Shown here: piece after piece, positions 36,423 to 44,754 of the stretch
How positions within the stretch are numbered: the first letter of the stretch is position 1
Layout of the letters: each line of letters begins with the position of its first letter
Made by a program: the position numbers and the translations under genes
Source: Rugosimonospora africana
GTDB lineage: Bacteria > Actinomycetota > Actinomycetes > Mycobacteriales > Micromonosporaceae
Assembly (NCBI RefSeq): GCF_016862975.1
Contig: NZ_BONZ01000090.1
Coordinates: forward strand, 1 to 64,000
DNA length: 64,000 bases
Direction: 5' to 3'
The notes under the pieces: model-generated
Seen by the model: the letters and a program-made list of their open reading frames with translations, nothing else
Told to the model about the DNA's origin: nothing
The model's database searches: none

Positions 36423-37676
36423 CTATGGCGCCGACGCCGCGCCTCTCGCCGCGCCGACCGGGCGTGTGGCCAGGTACCGCGCGAGATGGTCGACCACATC
36501 CCGCGCGTCGTCCTCGATGCCGTGGATGAAGGTGGACTTACGGCGGCGCAGCACCGGCAAGCCCAACGCGTAGAGTCCCGGGCTGTCGACCACCCCGCCG
36601 TCGTGGCGCAGCCGGCCCTTCTGATCGACGACGGGTACCTTCAGCCACCCGTAGTCGGGCCGGAAACCCGTCGCCCACACGACAACGCGGATCTCGCCAC
36701 TGGCCAGGTCGAGCCGCAGCCGCGGCGACGCGGGAACCCGGGTGGCCGCAAAGCGCTCGGGCGCGTCGACCTCGGCATCGCGACCGTGCGTTCGGGCCCA
36801 CTCGTCGAACGTGGCCAGCAGACGACCCATCTTGAGGTCGGCGAGCGAGAACACATTGCGCAGGCCGCCGGAGAACAACGCCTCGCCGTCGCGTACCCCC
36901 GCCCAGCGGCCCACCAGCTCTACGCCCAGCGCGGCGAGCGCGTTGAGGTCGAGCGTCGTCCGCTCGGGAGTCCCGACGAGTTGCGGTGAGGGCAGGCGCC
37001 GGGCCCGGGTGAGGTCGTCGACCTCGTCGTGGCGCTGGTCCCACATGCCGGACTCCTCCATCCACCACAACACGTCGCGTCCGCGGTACGTGCGCGGCAG
37101 CCGCACGTGCTCCCCCACCGCGAGGGTCACCGGCCTACCCGAGCGCCTCAGCTCAGCCGCCAACTGCACGCCGGTCGCCGACGCCCCCACGACGAGCACA
37201 CCGCCGTCGGGCAGCCGCGCGGGTTCGCGGTAATCGAAGGGCGTCAACTGCTCGACACCGGGCGGCACCGCCGCGCCGAATTCCGGCACGGACGGGCGGT
37301 TGAAGGCGCCGCTCGCGATGACCACCGCCCGGCAGCCAATCTCCCCCAGGTCGGTCGTCACCCGGTACCCGTCGTCGGTGCGCCGCACCGCCGTCACATT
37401 CGTGCCGGTCTCCACGGGAGCCCGGCAGACGGCAGCGAAGCGCGCGATGAGACCGACCACCTCGCCCATGGTCATGTAGCCGTCGGGATCCAGGCCCTCG
37501 TAGCGAAGGCCCGGTAGGCGGCTCTGCCAGTTGGGGGTGAGCAGTCGCAGGGAATCCCAACGCTCGCGCCGCCAGGAGTTGGCCACCTCACCGCGTTCGA
37601 GTACGACGTGGTCGATCCCCCGGCCGCTCAGGAAGTGGCTCGCGGCCAGCCCCGCGTGTCCGGCGCCGATCACCAC
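36423..37676 (-). CDS. Flavin-containing monooxygenase-like NAD(P)/FAD oxidoreductase
   Basis: A 417-residue flavoprotein: VIGAGHAGLAASHFL for FAD, WDSLRLLTPNWQSRLPG, and VLVVGASATGVQLAAEL for NADP. It belongs with CzcO/MSMEG_0569-like monooxygenases and could oxygenate a sulfur or nitrogen atom. The GTG at 37676 lacks a ribosome site and removes the residues usually preceding the FAD loop. A perfectly placed GGGAGGG lies eight bases before an in-frame ATC at 37697, which would add seven residues; see findings. It follows the OsmC gene by 36 bases or fewer and is probably co-transcribed. Confidence 0.82.
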   Translation of the reverse strand: MVIGAGHAGLAASHFLSGRGIDHVVLERGEVANSWRRERWDSLRLLTPNWQSRLPGLRYEGLDPDGYMTMGEVVGLIARFAAVCRAPVETGTNVTAVRRTDDGYRVTTDLGEIGCRAVVIASGAFNRPSVPEFGAAVPPGVEQLTPFDYREPARLPDGGVLVVGASATGVQLAAELRRSGRPVTLAVGEHVRLPRTYRGRDVLWWMEESGMWDQRHDEVDDLTRARRLPSPQLVGTPERTTLDLNALAALGVELVGRWAGVRDGEALFSGGLRNVFSLADLKMGRLLATFDEWARTHGRDAEVDAPERFAATRVPASPRLRLDLASGEIRVVVWATGFRPDYGWLKVPVVDQKGRLRHDGGVVDSPGLYALGLPVLRRRKSTFIHGIEDDARDVVDHLARYLATRPVGAARGAASAP

Positions 37677-37711
37677 GACCGTGACGGCGCACTCGATGGC
37701 TCGGCCCTCCC

Positions 37712-38260
37712 TCAGGCCAGCTCGACCGTGACGTTCGTCGGGTTCGTCAGCGCGTCGAACACGGCGGAGCGCTTCTGGGACTGAGCCACCAACGCCTCGA
37801 TGTCCTCCTTCGAGGCATCCGCGTCAATGGCGAACTTCACCGTGATATCCGTGTAGCCGTTGCGGACGTCGCTGTCCACCCCCAGGATCCCCCGGATGTC
37901 ATGCTTACCCTCGACGGTCGACTCCACCGAGCGCAGCTGGATTCCCCGGTTCTGCGCGACGGACGCCACCCCCGCCGTCAGGCAGCTCGCCAGGCCGACG
38001 AGAAGGTACTCGATCGGGGTGATGCCATTGTCCTCCGCCGCGAAGACCGCGGGATGGTCGGCGGAGAACACCGACTCGGTCTTGTGGCTCTGCTCCTGTC
38101 CGAGGCCGAAGAAGTCGCGGACCGTTGTCGTGCTGCGTACGCCGTTCTCCCACTTGGCCGATGCCCGCCAGGTGAACTGGGCGGCCTCGGGCGCACCGGT
38201 CAACACGTCACGCGCGTCGAGCAGCGCCTGGACGTTGACCCCATTGTCGACGGCAATCAT
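37712..38260 (-). CDS. OsmC-family protein
   Basis: A 182-residue OsmC/Ohr-fold protein. The region GITPIEYLLVGLASCLTAGV holds the Cys of the family's redox site; a second catalytic Cys is not seen, as in many OsmC-like proteins. The family reduces organic peroxides or handles persulfides. ATG 38260 has GGGAGAGG upstream. Promoter region contains a CCTATC motif. Placed with a flavin monooxygenase and near a sulfite-oxidase-like gene, a role in sulfur chemistry is plausible. Confidence 0.85.
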   Translation of the reverse strand: MIAVDNGVNVQALLDARDVLTGAPEAAQFTWRASAKWENGVRSTTTVRDFFGLGQEQSHKTESVFSADHPAVFAAEDNGITPIEYLLVGLASCLTAGVASVAQNRGIQLRSVESTVEGKHDIRGILGVDSDVRNGYTDITVKFAIDADASKEDIEALVAQSQKRSAVFDALTNPTNVTVELA

Positions 38261-38291
38261 GTCGCCCCAACCTCTCCCTCGCCTCTTTTCC

Positions 38292-38312
38292 ATAATCCCT
38301 ATCGGACCCATC
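38292..38312. promoter_or_regulatory. CCTATC motif before the OsmC operon
   Basis: ATAATCCCTATCGGACCCAT at 38292-38311 shares AATCCCTATCGGA with 10559-10571 and CCTATC-N-CCCAT spacing with 10633. It lies 30-50 bases upstream of the OsmC start. Confidence 0.4.
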
Positions 38313-38827
38313 AACAATACACGGATACCCGCGGTCGCGAGAAGCCGGAAATCACGGCGCGGCGTACACCTACCGGCGGACGCGGCGGCCGCCGCTGCGC
38401 TCCGCCGACTGATCAGCCGCCCCTCGCAACCCCTACGCCTGGTCCGTGGTTGACCCGCAGCCGGGACCGCCGCGTCTTCACGAGAACCGCAGCGACCGGA
38501 TTCCCTCAAACTCCTACTAACCCGATTGACATTATCGTGAAGGTGACGCATCATCGATGGATGACGTGTTTCGATTTATTCGTCACGCGCCGCTACGTTG
38601 ATTTATGCCGGCAGGCGAGTGCAAAGTGTCGCTGCTACGCAGTTGTCCTGGCCGCCTCACGGTAGGCAACCGCGTCCCGCGTCGTCGCGCTCGCGCTGCG
38701 GCACCGCCGCGGCCACACTCTCCCAGGCCGATCCGCCTTGCCGGCCGATCAGCTACCCCTGCCCTGCTGCGCAGGCGTTCCAATTCCTCCCCGGCCCGAA
38801 GGCCGGAGTATCCACGGAAGGAATCCG
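38313..38827. other. Intergenic region without a convincing gene
   Basis: About 515 bases between the OsmC operon and the small open frame before the molybdoenzyme gene. The part from 38515 to 38600 is AT-rich (for example ATTGACATTATCGTGAAGG) and probably holds promoters in one or both directions. No RNA gene or mobile element was recognised. Confidence 0.4.
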
Positions 38828-38989
38828 ATGACGACACCCATGCCTGCATCCGCGCTGCTGCCCGGTGACGCCACGGGAATGCCCGCCCGTGCGAGTACCC
38901 TCGCCGGGCACACCGGCTTGAGAAAGGTTATGCGCTCTTCGATGATGCTCATTCGGCCTGGCGAACCAGGGATGGCGCGATGGGTCTGA
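38828..38989 (+). CDS. Small protein coupled to the molybdoenzyme gene
   Basis: A 53-codon frame that starts with ATG five bases after AAGGA and ends 10 bases inside the next gene, so translation of the two is probably coupled. The product begins MTTPMPASALL and contains a positively charged, Met-rich stretch (LRKVMRSSMMLIRPG). I do not recognise it. It may be a leader peptide, a short membrane-associated partner, or spurious. Confidence 0.4.
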   Translation: MTTPMPASALLPGDATGMPARASTLAGHTGLRKVMRSSMMLIRPGEPGMARWV

Positions 38990-40239
38990 TCGACGAGGCA
39001 ACCTACGATCGGATGCGGTTCGCGCAGTGGCTGGCTGGCCGTGCCCATGATCCGCGAATGTCTCGACGCGCGTTGATGCGACTGCTCGCATCGGCCGGCG
39101 TGGGCTCGATACTCACCGGAGCCACCGCCCGGCCAGCCGCCGCGGACCCTCCACCGATCGTCAAGCCCACACCGCCGGACCTGTTCTACGTGTACGGGTC
39201 AAACGCGGAGATGCGCTGGGAAGCGATGGCCGGGCAGGGATACCTCACCCCGACCGACCGATTCTTCGTGCGTGACCACACCTCAACTCCCAGCATTGAC
39301 GCGGACAAGTGGCGGCTGCAACTGTTCGGCACCGGGCTACATCATGCACCGACCGCGGACAATCCAATCGAATTCAGCTACCGGGACCTGCTCCGTCTGC
39401 CCACCGAATCGCGGGTCGCGTTCGTCGAGTGCACAGGCAACGGACGCAGCTTCTTCACCACCCAGCAGGGCCAGACCGTCAGCGGCACCGCCTGGAAACT
39501 GGGCGCCGTCGGCGTCGCGTCCTGGCGCGGAGTCCGCCTGTCGACCGTGTTACGGGCGGCCGGCCTACGCCACGACGCCGTCGATGTCATGCCAGAGGGC
39601 CTGGATCCGGACTACGTCGTCAACGGCGTCGACCTTGGCCACGTCCGTCGTCCCCTACCCATCGACAAGGCACTGCGCGACGTGTTACTGGCCTACGAGA
39701 TGAACGGTCGGCCGCTGCCCGTCGACCACGGCTTTCCCGTCCGGGTGCTCGTACCGTCCTGGGCCGGCATCTCCTCGATAAAGTGGGTCGGTCGCATCGA
39801 GGTGTCCACCTTTCCCCTGTTCTCGGCCTGGAACACGCAGTACTACCGGCTGTTCGGGCCCACCTACCCCGCCGAGGGCACAGCGGTCTCCCGCCAAGTC
39901 GTCAAAAGCGCGTTCGAGCTGCCCTGGCCGGCGCAGTTCCAGACGGGCCGCACTCACCTGCTCAGCGGCCGATCCTGGTCGGGCAACGGTCGGATCGGCC
40001 GGGTCGAGGTCAGCACGGACGGCGGGCACACCTGGAGGCGCGCCAGCTTCGTCGGCGGCAGCGCCGAGGCTGGCTGGCAACGGTGGCGGGTCGCCTGGCG
40101 GCCGACCGCAACCGGCAGCCATACTCTCAAGGCCCGCGCGACCGATGTCATCGGCATCCGCCAGCTCGACCAGACGCCGTTCAACACCCTCGGCTATCTG
40201 TTCGACGCTGTTGTAGATCATCCGGTCACGGTCGTGTAG
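38980..40239 (+). CDS. Tat-exported sulfite-oxidase-like molybdopterin enzyme
   Basis: A 419-residue molybdenum-cofactor oxidoreductase. A twin-arginine signal (MSRRALMRLLASAGVGSIL at about residues 27-45) follows an unusual 26-residue N-terminal lead (GLIDEATYDRM). The cofactor Cys is in FVECTGNGRSFF near residue 151, and WAGISSIKWVGRIEVS belongs to the domain; the C-terminal dimerisation domain with GRIGRVEVSTDGGHTW is intact. The family oxidises sulfite to sulfate or reduces methionine sulfoxide. No haem subunit is adjacent. It could dispose of sulfite released by the monooxygenases nearby. Confidence 0.88.
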   Translation: MGLIDEATYDRMRFAQWLAGRAHDPRMSRRALMRLLASAGVGSILTGATARPAAADPPPIVKPTPPDLFYVYGSNAEMRWEAMAGQGYLTPTDRFFVRDHTSTPSIDADKWRLQLFGTGLHHAPTADNPIEFSYRDLLRLPTESRVAFVECTGNGRSFFTTQQGQTVSGTAWKLGAVGVASWRGVRLSTVLRAAGLRHDAVDVMPEGLDPDYVVNGVDLGHVRRPLPIDKALRDVLLAYEMNGRPLPVDHGFPVRVLVPSWAGISSIKWVGRIEVSTFPLFSAWNTQYYRLFGPTYPAEGTAVSRQVVKSAFELPWPAQFQTGRTHLLSGRSWSGNGRIGRVEVSTDGGHTWRRASFVGGSAEAGWQRWRVAWRPTATGSHTLKARATDVIGIRQLDQTPFNTLGYLFDAVVDHPVTVV

Positions 40240-40368
40240 CCAGCATCGCACCGATCGGAACCGATCCATACCCGAGACCAGCCTGTCAATGTCACCGAGC
40301 GCATGAATCAGAGCCCGAGTCAGACCGTGCAGTGCAGGCGCACCCTCGATGTTCCCTCGCTTTGGGCT

Positions 40369-40764
40369 CTACACCGCCCTGGTTTCGTCGAGCACTGTTG
40401 TCGACGGGCGGCGGACCGGTCGAATGCGTCTCGCGCGCACGAGCTCGCCGAGATGGTTACGTGCCCACGCGCGGGTGTGCTCGATAACGTCGAGCAGGGT
40501 GCGGCCGAGCAGTGTCAACTCATACTCCACGCCGCCATCGCCGATGCCCGCGACCGGACAGCGCCGCACCAGGCCGTCACGTCCCATCGCGGTCAGCGTC
40601 TCGACGAGCACCTTGGTGCTGATCGGTCGCAGACGGCGGCGTAGCGGGCCGCCCTCCAGACACAGCACGACCATCGCGGTCCACTTCCCGCCGACCTGGA
40701 TCGGGAACGAACTCATCGGACGGGCCGGATCGAACGAGGGCAACGCCGCGACGGTCGAAGTCAC
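40369..40764 (-). CDS. HxlR-family transcriptional regulator, second copy
   Basis: A 131-residue HxlR regulator: FPIQVGGKWTAMVVLCLEGGPLRRRL, STKVLVETLTAMGRDGLV and a GVEYELTLLGRTL wing. The usual N-terminal Cys is missing (PMSSFPIQ), so sensing differs from the copy at 35970. It starts from GTG and is divergent from the broken NAD(P)-binding gene, its likely former target. Confidence 0.82.
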   Translation of the reverse strand: MTSTVAALPSFDPARPMSSFPIQVGGKWTAMVVLCLEGGPLRRRLRPISTKVLVETLTAMGRDGLVRRCPVAGIGDGGVEYELTLLGRTLLDVIEHTRAWARNHLGELVRARRIRPVRRPSTTVLDETRAV

Positions 40765-40824
40765 CTACTCAGCGTACGTGGTTACGTTGCGGTGATCAGC
40801 CATGCGGCGTCTACGGTCGTGCCC

Positions 40825-41344
40825 ATGCTCATTGCATCCGACACCCGTCTGCGGCAGGTCGCGGTCCTCGGCGCCGCCGGCCGCGTGGGCCGTGCGGTCA
40901 CGGCCGCGCTTCTCCAGCGCGACCTCCATGTCGACGCCGTGCTCCGCGAACCAACCCGGCACGACCTGTCGCACCATCCAAGGCTGCGCGTGGTTTCAGG
41001 GAGACGCTCAGCACCCCGAGGACCTGTCGGAGAGGCTTCGCTCCGTCGATGCCATGGCGCTGTGCGTCACACCGTTCACCGCTCCACCTACCTCGTTCGA
41101 CGGTTTCGACCTCGACTACTATGTCAATATCATCGCCGGCATCGACGCCCACTGGCACAACGCACATCGACGCCTCGTCGCGGTCGGTCTCACAGCCACT
41201 CTGCGGCTCGACTCGGGCAGCATGTTCATGGATGACCCGATACTGTTTCCGCCCGAGCTCACACCGCTCGCCCAGGCTCAGGGCCCGCGCGACCCAGCAG
41301 ACGAAAGTTCTAACCCGGCTACGGCGAACAACGCATCAGCGTGA
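40825..41344 (+). pseudogene. NmrA-like NAD(P)-binding protein, frameshifted
   Basis: The first frame encodes LRQVAVLGAAGRVGRAVTAA followed by LLQRDLHVDAVLREP, a classic Rossmann start. After RLRVV the homology moves to another frame (QGDAQHPEDLSERLRSVDAM, TAPPTSFDGFDLDYYVNII). One extra T in GTTTC at about 40994-40996 explains the shift. The remainder decays after LDSGSMFMDDPILFP into the next fragment. Divergent from an HxlR regulator, an arrangement common for NmrA-like quinone or nitroreductase genes. Confidence 0.75.
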
Positions 41345-41478
41345 TGCACGGCCCGCTCCTGGAGGACCTCGCCCAGCACCACGGCAAGACCCCCGCGCAG
41401 ATCATGCTGCGCTGGCACCTCTAACAGGGCCGCTCCGCGATCCCGAGGTCCACCAACCCGCAGCGCATCGCGACCTGA
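41341..41478 (+). pseudogene. Aldo/keto reductase C-terminal fragment
   Basis: Reading from 41341 gives LEDLAQHHGKTPAQIMLRWHL, then a TAA, then QGRSAIPRSTNPQRIA. This is the conserved C-terminal NADPH-binding part of aldo/keto reductases with a stop where a Gln is expected. The rest of the gene is absent. It abuts the NmrA fragment, so an earlier deletion fused the two. Confidence 0.7.
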
Positions 41479-41998
41479 CCCGTACACCACCCGCGTGGAC
41501 TCAACCGCCTCCTCCACGTTCAGGACACACCAAGAGACAGATGTACGGCCGGGCCAGCTTCCCCTTACTCCGCAAGCGAATACTCATCCGCTACCATCGA
41601 GACACGTCGACCACCACATGAGTGCCAGAGCCAGAGATCACTGGCCGTTGACACAGCATCGTCATCACTCTTTCCTCACTGATCTCGCATCGAGGCCGAC
41701 CTACGGCCGGTCCATCGATGCGGAGGTGGGAAGAGATGACCGAGTCTGAGAGCGCCGAAGACGGCCTGACGTTGTCCTGGCGCAAGGCGCGTTCGCGGAT
41801 GCGCCAAGTTGGTCGGCTGTCGTCGCGCAGTTGCTGGCGGCAGGTCCTGGACGTGCGGGCGGCGACTGGCAACCTTGTTGCGACGCTCAAACCTGGCGTT
41901 GTCCAGGCAGGATAGTGGTCACTCGATGTCGCAATCCTGTGCCCCGGGAGGAGTCGCCGACGAACAACAGTCGAGCCCAGGGGTTCACTCGGCGTCGG
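41479..41998. other. Non-coding stretch with one repeat copy
   Basis: About 520 bases between the aldo/keto reductase fragment and ltrA. It contains repeat copy A (41878-41934). I see no other gene. Base composition is lower in GC than the neighbours between 41560 and 41700. Confidence 0.4.
41878..41934. repeat. 57-bp structured repeat, copy A
   Basis: Begins TTGCGAC and ends GTCGCAA (perfect 7-bp inverted ends), with an internal hairpin CCTGG-CGTTGT-CCAGG. It matches copy B at 43673-43729 in 49 of 57 positions with no gaps. One difference changes a stem pair from A-T to a G-T wobble, so pairing is retained. Confidence 0.75.
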
Positions 41999-43294
41999 CT
42001 AATGGCTCCGCTGGTGGTACCGGTCACCATGCCGGACTGGACGGTCGGGCATGCCCGGATCGCCGGTATCGGATCTGCCGGCACCAGCCCGGGAGAGCGT
42101 CTCGAAAACGGTCAGGGCCAGCAGGAAGCTGGCGAGCAGGCCGAGGGCTGCCAGGCCAGGTAGGAACCGGCCGGCGGGAAGCAGCAGCAGCGCCGCGCAC
42201 GGGGCGAGGAGCATTTCCAGCGTGACGGTTCGGACGGTGATGCGCAGGAACGCCACCCTTCCCGCGAGGTACACGGCGGCGCCGCCGAACAGCGCGACGG
42301 TCGAGGCCCAACTCAGGCGGGTCTGGATATTGTCGTGGGAGTGGTCATGCGCCAGGTGGGCCAGCACCTGCTCGATGCCCAGTGCGATGTACATCGTGCC
42401 GGCGATCAGGGGGAAGTGGACCACGCTGTAGGCGTTGGCCGCGAGCCGATCTCGCTGGGGGCCGGACTGCCTGCTTAGCGCTGCACGGGCGGCGGTTGCG
42501 ACGTTCTCGTAGTACAACCGCCACAGGCACACCGTGACGGCGAAGGCGAGTAGCGTCGCCACAATGGCCGGGGGGTGAGTCATCTCGACTCCGGCGCCTG
42601 CATTGACCGAGATCAGGGACTCGCCGAGCGCGATGATCAGCACGAGGCTGTGTCGCTCGGCGAAGTGCCTCAGGCTGCGCACGTGCCATCCGCTGAGGAC
42701 GGAAGCGAGGAAGCCTCCAAAGAAGTCGACGGCGAGCGCCACCGTCCAGAGCACGATCTGCGCGGTGCTGCCGAACATCGCGCCGAGGATGAGCGGGATC
42801 CAGGACAGCGCGGTGGAGATCGTAAACAGGATCAGGGTGGTACGCAGCCGCCGGTTGCCCGCAGCGGCCCAAAAGTACATGGCCAGGTGGAGCACTCGTA
42901 CGACGATGTAGGCCACGGCCAGGATGAGCTGCGGGTCCAGAATGGTCGCCGTGCCGGTTCCCCAGGCGTCGGGGATGACCACGGCGGCCACAAATATGGC
43001 CGCCATTGCGACGGTGGTACCGGCGCGGATCAGGCCGATGTCGGCCCGGGCCTGGTTGCCCAACCAGGAGTAGATCAACCAGGAGATCCACAGCAGTAGA
43101 AGGACGAGGAGCCCCTGCGCCATGGTCAACCAGGAGGGCCGGTGGCTCATGAAGGCGGTGACCCGTGTCAGGGCGAAGACGAACACCAGATCGAAGAAGA
43201 TCTCGAACAGAGTGGGCCGGTGCTTCTCCTCGGTCACCACCGGTCGCGACCGAAGGATCTGCGCCACGACCCAATTCTGCTCGTTCACCGGCAT
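41999..43294 (-). CDS. ltrA: Low temperature requirement A (LtrA) family membrane protein
   Basis: A 431-residue multi-spanning protein of the LtrA family: HRPTLFEIFFDLVFVFALTR at its start, WISWLIYSWLGNQA, and HSLVLIIALGESLISVNAG, all hallmark blocks. Roughly ten to twelve transmembrane helices are visible. Function of the family is uncertain. ATG 43294 follows GGGGAA. It lies between the two 57-bp repeat copies and is the only clearly intact gene of the 40.8-46.5 kb erosion zone. Confidence 0.88.
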   Translation of the reverse strand: MPVNEQNWVVAQILRSRPVVTEEKHRPTLFEIFFDLVFVFALTRVTAFMSHRPSWLTMAQGLLVLLLLWISWLIYSWLGNQARADIGLIRAGTTVAMAAIFVAAVVIPDAWGTGTATILDPQLILAVAYIVVRVLHLAMYFWAAAGNRRLRTTLILFTISTALSWIPLILGAMFGSTAQIVLWTVALAVDFFGGFLASVLSGWHVRSLRHFAERHSLVLIIALGESLISVNAGAGVEMTHPPAIVATLLAFAVTVCLWRLYYENVATAARAALSRQSGPQRDRLAANAYSVVHFPLIAGTMYIALGIEQVLAHLAHDHSHDNIQTRLSWASTVALFGGAAVYLAGRVAFLRITVRTVTLEMLLAPCAALLLLPAGRFLPGLAALGLLASFLLALTVFETLSRAGAGRSDTGDPGMPDRPVRHGDRYHQRSH

Positions 43295-43672
43295 GCGTTC
43301 CCCGTGTTTCGATGATCCACAGCCGGAGATCCCCGGGCAGCCGGTACCCAAGCCTGACGAGGTGCTGTGCGTCGATTGATCAGATGCACGCTCACGCCGC
43401 CGGTCGTGCGCGCGACCGGAGGGTCGCAGCTACGGCCTCACTGGTGTCCGTGCCGGCCGCATTGCCGCCCGGGCCGGTCAGCCCGACCCGCGCCGACAAC
43501 ACTGGTTTGGGACTGTCGCCCCAGGGAAACTGATCACCTGAGACCGCGCGTCCGTGTGTGCCTCCCGGACCTCAGAGGCTCGCCATCACTGCACATCTCG
43601 GCGTGAGGGTGAATCGAACCTGCACCCTCGTGACCTGCGCAAATGCCTTGTTGCCAGTGACCGCTAACGACG

Positions 43673-43729
43673 TTGCGACTCTCAAACCCGGCGTTGACCA
43701 GGTGGGATAGTTGCCGCTCGATGTCGCAA
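43673..43729. repeat. 57-bp structured repeat, copy B
   Basis: Same length and orientation as copy A, with identical ends TTGCGAC and GTCGCAA and internal stem CCCGG-CGTTGA-CCAGG (one wobble pair). It adjoins the 3' end of the broken MFS gene. Confidence 0.75.
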
Positions 43730-43739
43730 TTTTGTTCCG

Positions 43740-44584
43740 CCGGCAGGAGCCAGAACAGACCTGCACCGGACGATTCGGCTGTGCCGGCGTATCGAACCAG
43801 GGCAAGCTGCGTAGCCGGCGGCGACCGTGAGGGCGGTGGTGTAGCCGCCGGCCGCGGTGAACGCCGCCGATGTCGCCGCGACACCGAACGCCACACCCAC
43901 CTGCCGGACGGTGCTGAGCAGACCCGATGCGGTGCCGATATCGGCTGGCTCGACCGAGCCGACTGCCGTTTTGGTCAGTGCGGGCACGGCCAAGGTGAAG
44001 CCGATGGCGCCGATTGCCATCGGCGCTGCCATTCCCGAATACCAGAGCCCCGAGTGTGAGAACGCCGCAAGGAGCACTATGCCCGCCGTTTGCAGCGTCA
44101 TGCCGGTCGCGACCATCGGACGCGTGCCCAGCGGTCGGTGTAGCCGCCCGACCACGGCCGAGTACCAGCGGCACCAGCCCTACCGCGGGCAGATGGAGCC
44201 CGCTCCCAATGGACTGTTGCTCTGCGCGCACTGAAAAGAACTGGACGGTGAAGAACACCACGGCTGAACACCACGGCGGTCAGCGACACCGACTGGGGGA
44301 AGATTTCGGCGATGCCCGAAGTGAAGGTGCTGTCGGGTGAACAGCCGCAACGGGATCATCGAACGGTGCGCTCGACGCTGCCAGGCGACCAGGGCGACCA
44401 AGGCGGCACCGCCGAGCACGAGTATCCAGACCACTCCACGGTCACCCCAGCCGTCGGCTGCGGCTCGAACTACACCCCCAGACCAGTGCCATAATCGAGG
44501 CGCCGCTGAGCAGCAAGCCCAGCGGGTCGAGCGCACGCTGTCGGCCCGGTCCGTCCCCAACGTCGCGAATACGGCGGAGTTCAC
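43740..44584 (-). pseudogene. MFS drug transporter, multiple frameshifts
   Basis: Three minus-strand frames must be joined to recover an EmrB/QacA-type transporter: LGLLLSGASIMALVWG, then VVRAAADGWGDRGVVWILVL with MIPLRLFTRQHL, then VVFFTVQFFSVRAEQQSIGSGL, then FTLAVPALTKTAVGSVEPAD with ASGLLSTVRQVGVAFG. At least three shifts are needed; one is an extra base in a run of five C at 44475-44479. The N-terminal third is missing. Antibiotic or toxin export would have been the role. Confidence 0.8.
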
Positions 44585-44754
44585 CCGGTCGTCCTCGTGC
44601 CGGCCACCACCGTGTCGGCGGGGACCAGCGGAGGACTACGATCAGATCGGGGTAGCCCGACGACGGGCGCTCACGTTCAGCGGAATGTCAAACTCGTAAT
44701 TCCTCGTTGTGGATAACCGCACCGTCACCTTTTGACCGCTTTAGACTGTGCCCG

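Noticed and set aside
40253-40266. GATCGG-AA-CCGATC as a terminator after the molybdoenzyme gene
   Set aside because: The loop has only two bases and no U-run follows, so support is too weak to list.
43600-43640. tRNA-like T-arm (GGTTCGATTC on the minus strand)
   Set aside because: No matching acceptor, D or anticodon arms can be folded around it and stem pairing is poor, so it is not called a tRNA.
41878-43729. Integron attC sites as explanation of the 57-bp repeats
   Set aside because: The ends TTGCGAC/GTCGCAA do not fit the RYYYAAC/GTTRRRY core rule and no integrase is present.
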